Assembly: GCF_049671445.1 (NCBI RefSeq)
Contig: NZ_JBATUX010000076.1
Coordinates: 1 to 40,680, forward strand
DNA: 40,680 nucleotides
Reading direction: 5' to 3'
Source of the DNA: Paenisporosarcina sp049671445
GTDB lineage: Bacteria > Bacillota > Bacilli > Bacillales_A > Planococcaceae
This document shows positions 38,492 through 40,680 of this stretch, piece by piece. The notes beneath the pieces are model-generated. The model saw nothing but the letters and a program-made list of their open reading frames with translations. It made no database searches and had not been told where the DNA came from. The position numbers were made by a program, and so were the translations under genes. Position 1 is the first letter of the stretch, and every line of letters begins with the position of its first letter.

Positions 38492-39139
38492 TTATTTAGT
38501 AACGAATTGCGATTCTAAGCGATAAATAGGATGCCCTTTTGAAGAGAATTTTTCTTCATATTCTGTCATGATGTTGTCTTCCGGCATATTCGCATGTAAA
38601 TCCAGCGATACATATTTCAATAACATACCGTATTCAGACATACTCACTAAAGAAAATTCAAAAAGCCCGCGATTGTCGGTTTTAAAGTGAACTTCCCCAT
38701 TATCGATTAAAAATGATTCATATAATTTTAAGAAGTTTTCGTGAGACAAACGTCTTTTGGAGTGTCGATCTTTTGGCCATGGATCTGAGAAATTCAAGTA
38801 CACTCGATTTACATCATTCTTTTGGAAGAATTTTGCCGAATGTTCCCCATTCACTTTAATGAGTTTTAAATTTGGTAAAGTCCCAGCTTCAAGTGCATTT
38901 TCAAGTGCAGAAACAATAACACTATCATACAACTCGATTCCAATATAGTTGATATCAGGATTGGCTTTTGCCATTCCAGTTATGAATTGTCCTCGACCGG
39001 TTCCAACTTCAATGTGAAGTGGATGATCATTATTGAAAACAGTATTCCACTTTCCTTTAAAATCTTCAGGATTTGGTAAAACGATATGTGGGTGAGCATT
39101 TATAAAATCTTCTGCCCATGGTTTATTACGTAATCTCAT
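38492..39139 (-). CDS. trmB: tRNA (guanine-N7-)-methyltransferase
   Basis: 215-aa SAM-dependent enzyme that makes m7G46 in tRNA. The SAM-binding motif is IEVGTGRGQFITGMA near residues 41-55, and the substrate-binding NFSDPWPKDRHSKRRL near 115-130 is diagnostic. The Shine-Dalgarno sequence is weak (AAGTAGG), as often seen. B. subtilis has ytzH and ytmP after trmB; none is present here. Confidence 0.95.
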   Translation of the reverse strand: MRLRNKPWAEDFINAHPHIVLPNPEDFKGKWNTVFNNDHPLHIEVGTGRGQFITGMAKANPDINYIGIELYDSVIVSALENALEAGTLPNLKLIKVNGEHSAKFFQKNDVNRVYLNFSDPWPKDRHSKRRLSHENFLKLYESFLIDNGEVHFKTDNRGLFEFSLVSMSEYGMLLKYVSLDLHANMPEDNIMTEYEEKFSSKGHPIYRLESQFVTK

Positions 39140-39203
39140 TTAATTATGCCTACTTTCATACTTGCTTTTCGAATTTATATTATCAATGAATTACAAGTTA
39201 ACG

Positions 39204-40130
39204 TCAAGTTGCTAGTATACTGGTAATCTGCCATTTCTTTGATTGCACAGTAAACTCGTCAGCAACGTTCGGAATGGTTTGATTTGCATACTCCCCGTCT
39301 GTGTGACGGTAAACAGATTCATTCGTTGTTAATTTAAACGTAGTAGTTGACAGTTGATGAACTTCATTAAAGGAAGTATGTTTGCCGAAGAAAACCGACG
39401 CAAAGACGAGCAAAAGTTTAATTCGTGATAAGTGATGGACTAACGTGATTTCAATTTTCCCATCAGCAGGATTAGACTTTGGAGATATTTTCATTCCCCC
39501 ACCAAAGTAAGGTTGATTGCTTATAGTAGCGAACCACACTTTTTCAAACGTTTGACTTTGGTTAGAAGATTCTACGGTTAATGTAAAGCGTTTAAATGTG
39601 AACAATGTTTTCATAACAAAAAAAGTATACGCTAATTTGCCTAAATTGAACTTGTTCAATATCTTTTTAACTGGGGATTTGTTCACTTGGTACGCTACAT
39701 AGGCATCAAAACCAATCCCGGCATTATTCACAAAGGTAAAGCTTTGTTGCGATGTAACGACATACCCTATATCCATTTCAATGGTTTTACCTTGAGATTG
39801 GACATACATATTCACTTCTTCCGCCTGGTGAAAAGAAGGGAATCCACGACCAAAGTCATTGCCCGACCCTGCACCAACGACACCCACGATACAATTCGGA
39901 CAATCGAGTACGCCTTCTATTACTTCATGAGCGGTACCGTCTCCTCCAAATGCAATTAACAGCTGATGCTCTCCACTTTTTGCACATTCTTTTGCTAATT
40001 CAGTGGCATGCTTGGGGCTAGTGGTCATGTGAACAACATATGTAAAATCTAACTTTTCCTTGAATTTCTCCCACCGCTTTAGCGAAGTTCCATTGCCAGC
40101 AGTAGGATTTACGATGAACGTCGTTTTCAT
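39204..40130 (-). CDS. ytlR: diacylglycerol/lipid kinase family protein (YtlR)
   Basis: 308-aa member of the YegS/BmrU/DgkB lipid kinase family. The nucleotide-binding motif is FGGDGTAHEV near residues 58-67, preceded by NPTAGNG, with GAGSGNDFGRG near 84-94. The C-terminal half is the beta-rich domain typical of the family. The lipid substrate is unknown. The start ATG overlaps the stop of the upstream gene in ATGA, so the two genes are coupled. Confidence 0.88.
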   Translation of the reverse strand: MKTTFIVNPTAGNGTSLKRWEKFKEKLDFTYVVHMTTSPKHATELAKECAKSGEHQLLIAFGGDGTAHEVIEGVLDCPNCIVGVVGAGSGNDFGRGFPSFHQAEEVNMYVQSQGKTIEMDIGYVVTSQQSFTFVNNAGIGFDAYVAYQVNKSPVKKILNKFNLGKLAYTFFVMKTLFTFKRFTLTVESSNQSQTFEKVWFATISNQPYFGGGMKISPKSNPADGKIEITLVHHLSRIKLLLVFASVFFGKHTSFNEVHQLSTTTFKLTTNESVYRHTDGEYANQTIPNVADEFTVQSKKWQITSILAT

Positions 40131-40680
40131 GTTGTTAAGTCCTTTAAAAAAATAGTATGAATGGGTTGATATGATGGAACTTCCCTTGGATTAATAGAGT
40201 AAATTGAAAAGTTGCTCATAGTGAATGATGATTGGTTAATCAGCATTTCTTGTGAAAAACCATCTATTTTCCCACTCCACTTTTTTGCAAGTGTAATATG
40301 CGGAACGAACGGTTTTTGATCTACTTTTAATAATAGGGCTAGACACTTTTCTAAAATGGCATTTTGTAGTTTACGCAACATTGGTTGTTCTTCAATTGAC
40401 GTGTAAATTACTCTTGGAGTTGAAGGGTTTCCAAACGTTGCCACTCCCGACAAAGTGAGATTAATGGCAGGAATTACTTCAGCGAGTCCATTTAACTCGC
40501 TTATGAGTTTTGTTAATACTTCAGCTTCAACTGCCCCTAAATATACAAGTGTAATATGTAAATCTTCAGCAACTGGCAATCTTTTATGGGAAAGTTCTAA
40601 CTGCCACTCATTTCGCTCATCCACTAGTCGTCTTGCTAAATCTCCAGGTAATTTAACACCGATAAAATAATGTTGCAAAC
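40127..40680 (-). CDS. thpR: RNA 2',3'-cyclic phosphodiesterase (2'-5' RNA ligase family), truncated at window edge
   Basis: At least 183 aa of a 2H phosphoesterase with both catalytic HxTx motifs: LHITLVYLG near residue 45 and PHITLAKKW near 130. The family opens 2',3'-cyclic phosphate ends on RNA. The first visible codon is TTG at 40678, and no RBS can be seen because the sequence ends, so the true start may lie outside the window. The position matches B. subtilis ytlP, next to ytlR. Confidence 0.85.
   Translation of the reverse strand, partial: LQHYFIGVKLPGDLARRLVDERNEWQLELSHKRLPVAEDLHITLVYLGAVEAEVLTKLISELNGLAEVIPAINLTLSGVATFGNPSTPRVIYTSIEEQPMLRKLQNAILEKCLALLLKVDQKPFVPHITLAKKWSGKIDGFSQEMLINQSSFTMSNFSIYSINPREVPSYQPIHTIFLKDLTT

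Overview
The window is core chromosome of a low-GC, endospore-forming member of the Bacillales. An alpha/beta-type small acid-soluble spore protein gene with a sigma-G-like promoter shows the sporulating lifestyle. Gene order follows the ytcI(mbcS)-sspA-thiI-nifS(iscS)-ezrA-hisJ-ytsP-rpsD-tyrS-acsA-acuABC-ccpA-aroA-ytxHG-murC-sftA-ytpRQP-ytoP-ytzB-ytnP-trmB-ytlR-ytlP segment of Bacillus subtilis, with local insertions and losses. The content would fit Planococcaceae (Psychrobacillus/Lysinibacillus/Sporosarcina-like), but that is an inference from gene content, not a phylogeny.

Layout. 1-600: non-coding DNA with a ~300-bp element bounded by GGGCTGTC inverted ends. 609-7848 (minus): rarD, an acyl-CoA synthetase, the spore protein, iscS-thiI (sulfur supply for tRNA thiolation) and ezrA (cell division). 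7996-9327 (plus): hisJ and free-methionine-R-sulfoxide reductase. 9368-10579 (minus): a methionine gamma-lyase behind a consensus CcpA (cre) site. 10701-11595: rpsD with sigma-A promoter, S4-type autoregulatory leader and terminator. 11600-15475: an accessory stretch between rpsD and tyrS, genes that are adjacent in B. subtilis. It holds a 55-aa small ORF, a nucleosidase-like gene inside a ~1.27-kb segment bounded by 27-bp inverted repeats, a 131-aa unknown gene and a signal-less cobalamin-binding-protein-like gene. 15527-17132: tyrS with a tyrosine T-box leader. 17163-20175: a class A penicillin-binding protein with a Pro/Glu/Lys repeat tail.

20242-24584: acetate activation and its control, with acsA diverging from acuABC; AcuA and AcuC are the known acetyltransferase/deacetylase pair for AcsA. 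Next come ccpA, the bifunctional chorismate mutase/DAHP synthase, the ytxGH stress pair with a sigma-B-like promoter, murC, sftA, ytpRQP, a lipoprotein, a DUF84 NTPase, a 21-bp tandem repeat array, ytoP, ytzB, ytnP, trmB, a lipid kinase, and a 2'-5' RNA ligase-like gene running to the window edge.

Carbon-catabolite control is a connecting theme: CcpA is encoded here and two cre-like sites (upstream of megL and of acuA) lie in the same window. Several plausible starts differ from the longest open frame, because Shine-Dalgarno sequences or promoters lie inside the extended frames (iscS, ezrA, megL, pbp, acsA, acuA, murC, sftA, lipoprotein, DUF84, ytzB, ytnP). The best candidate for something undescribed is the inverted-repeat-bounded nucleosidase cassette. 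The rest is mostly ordinary, well-conserved genome.
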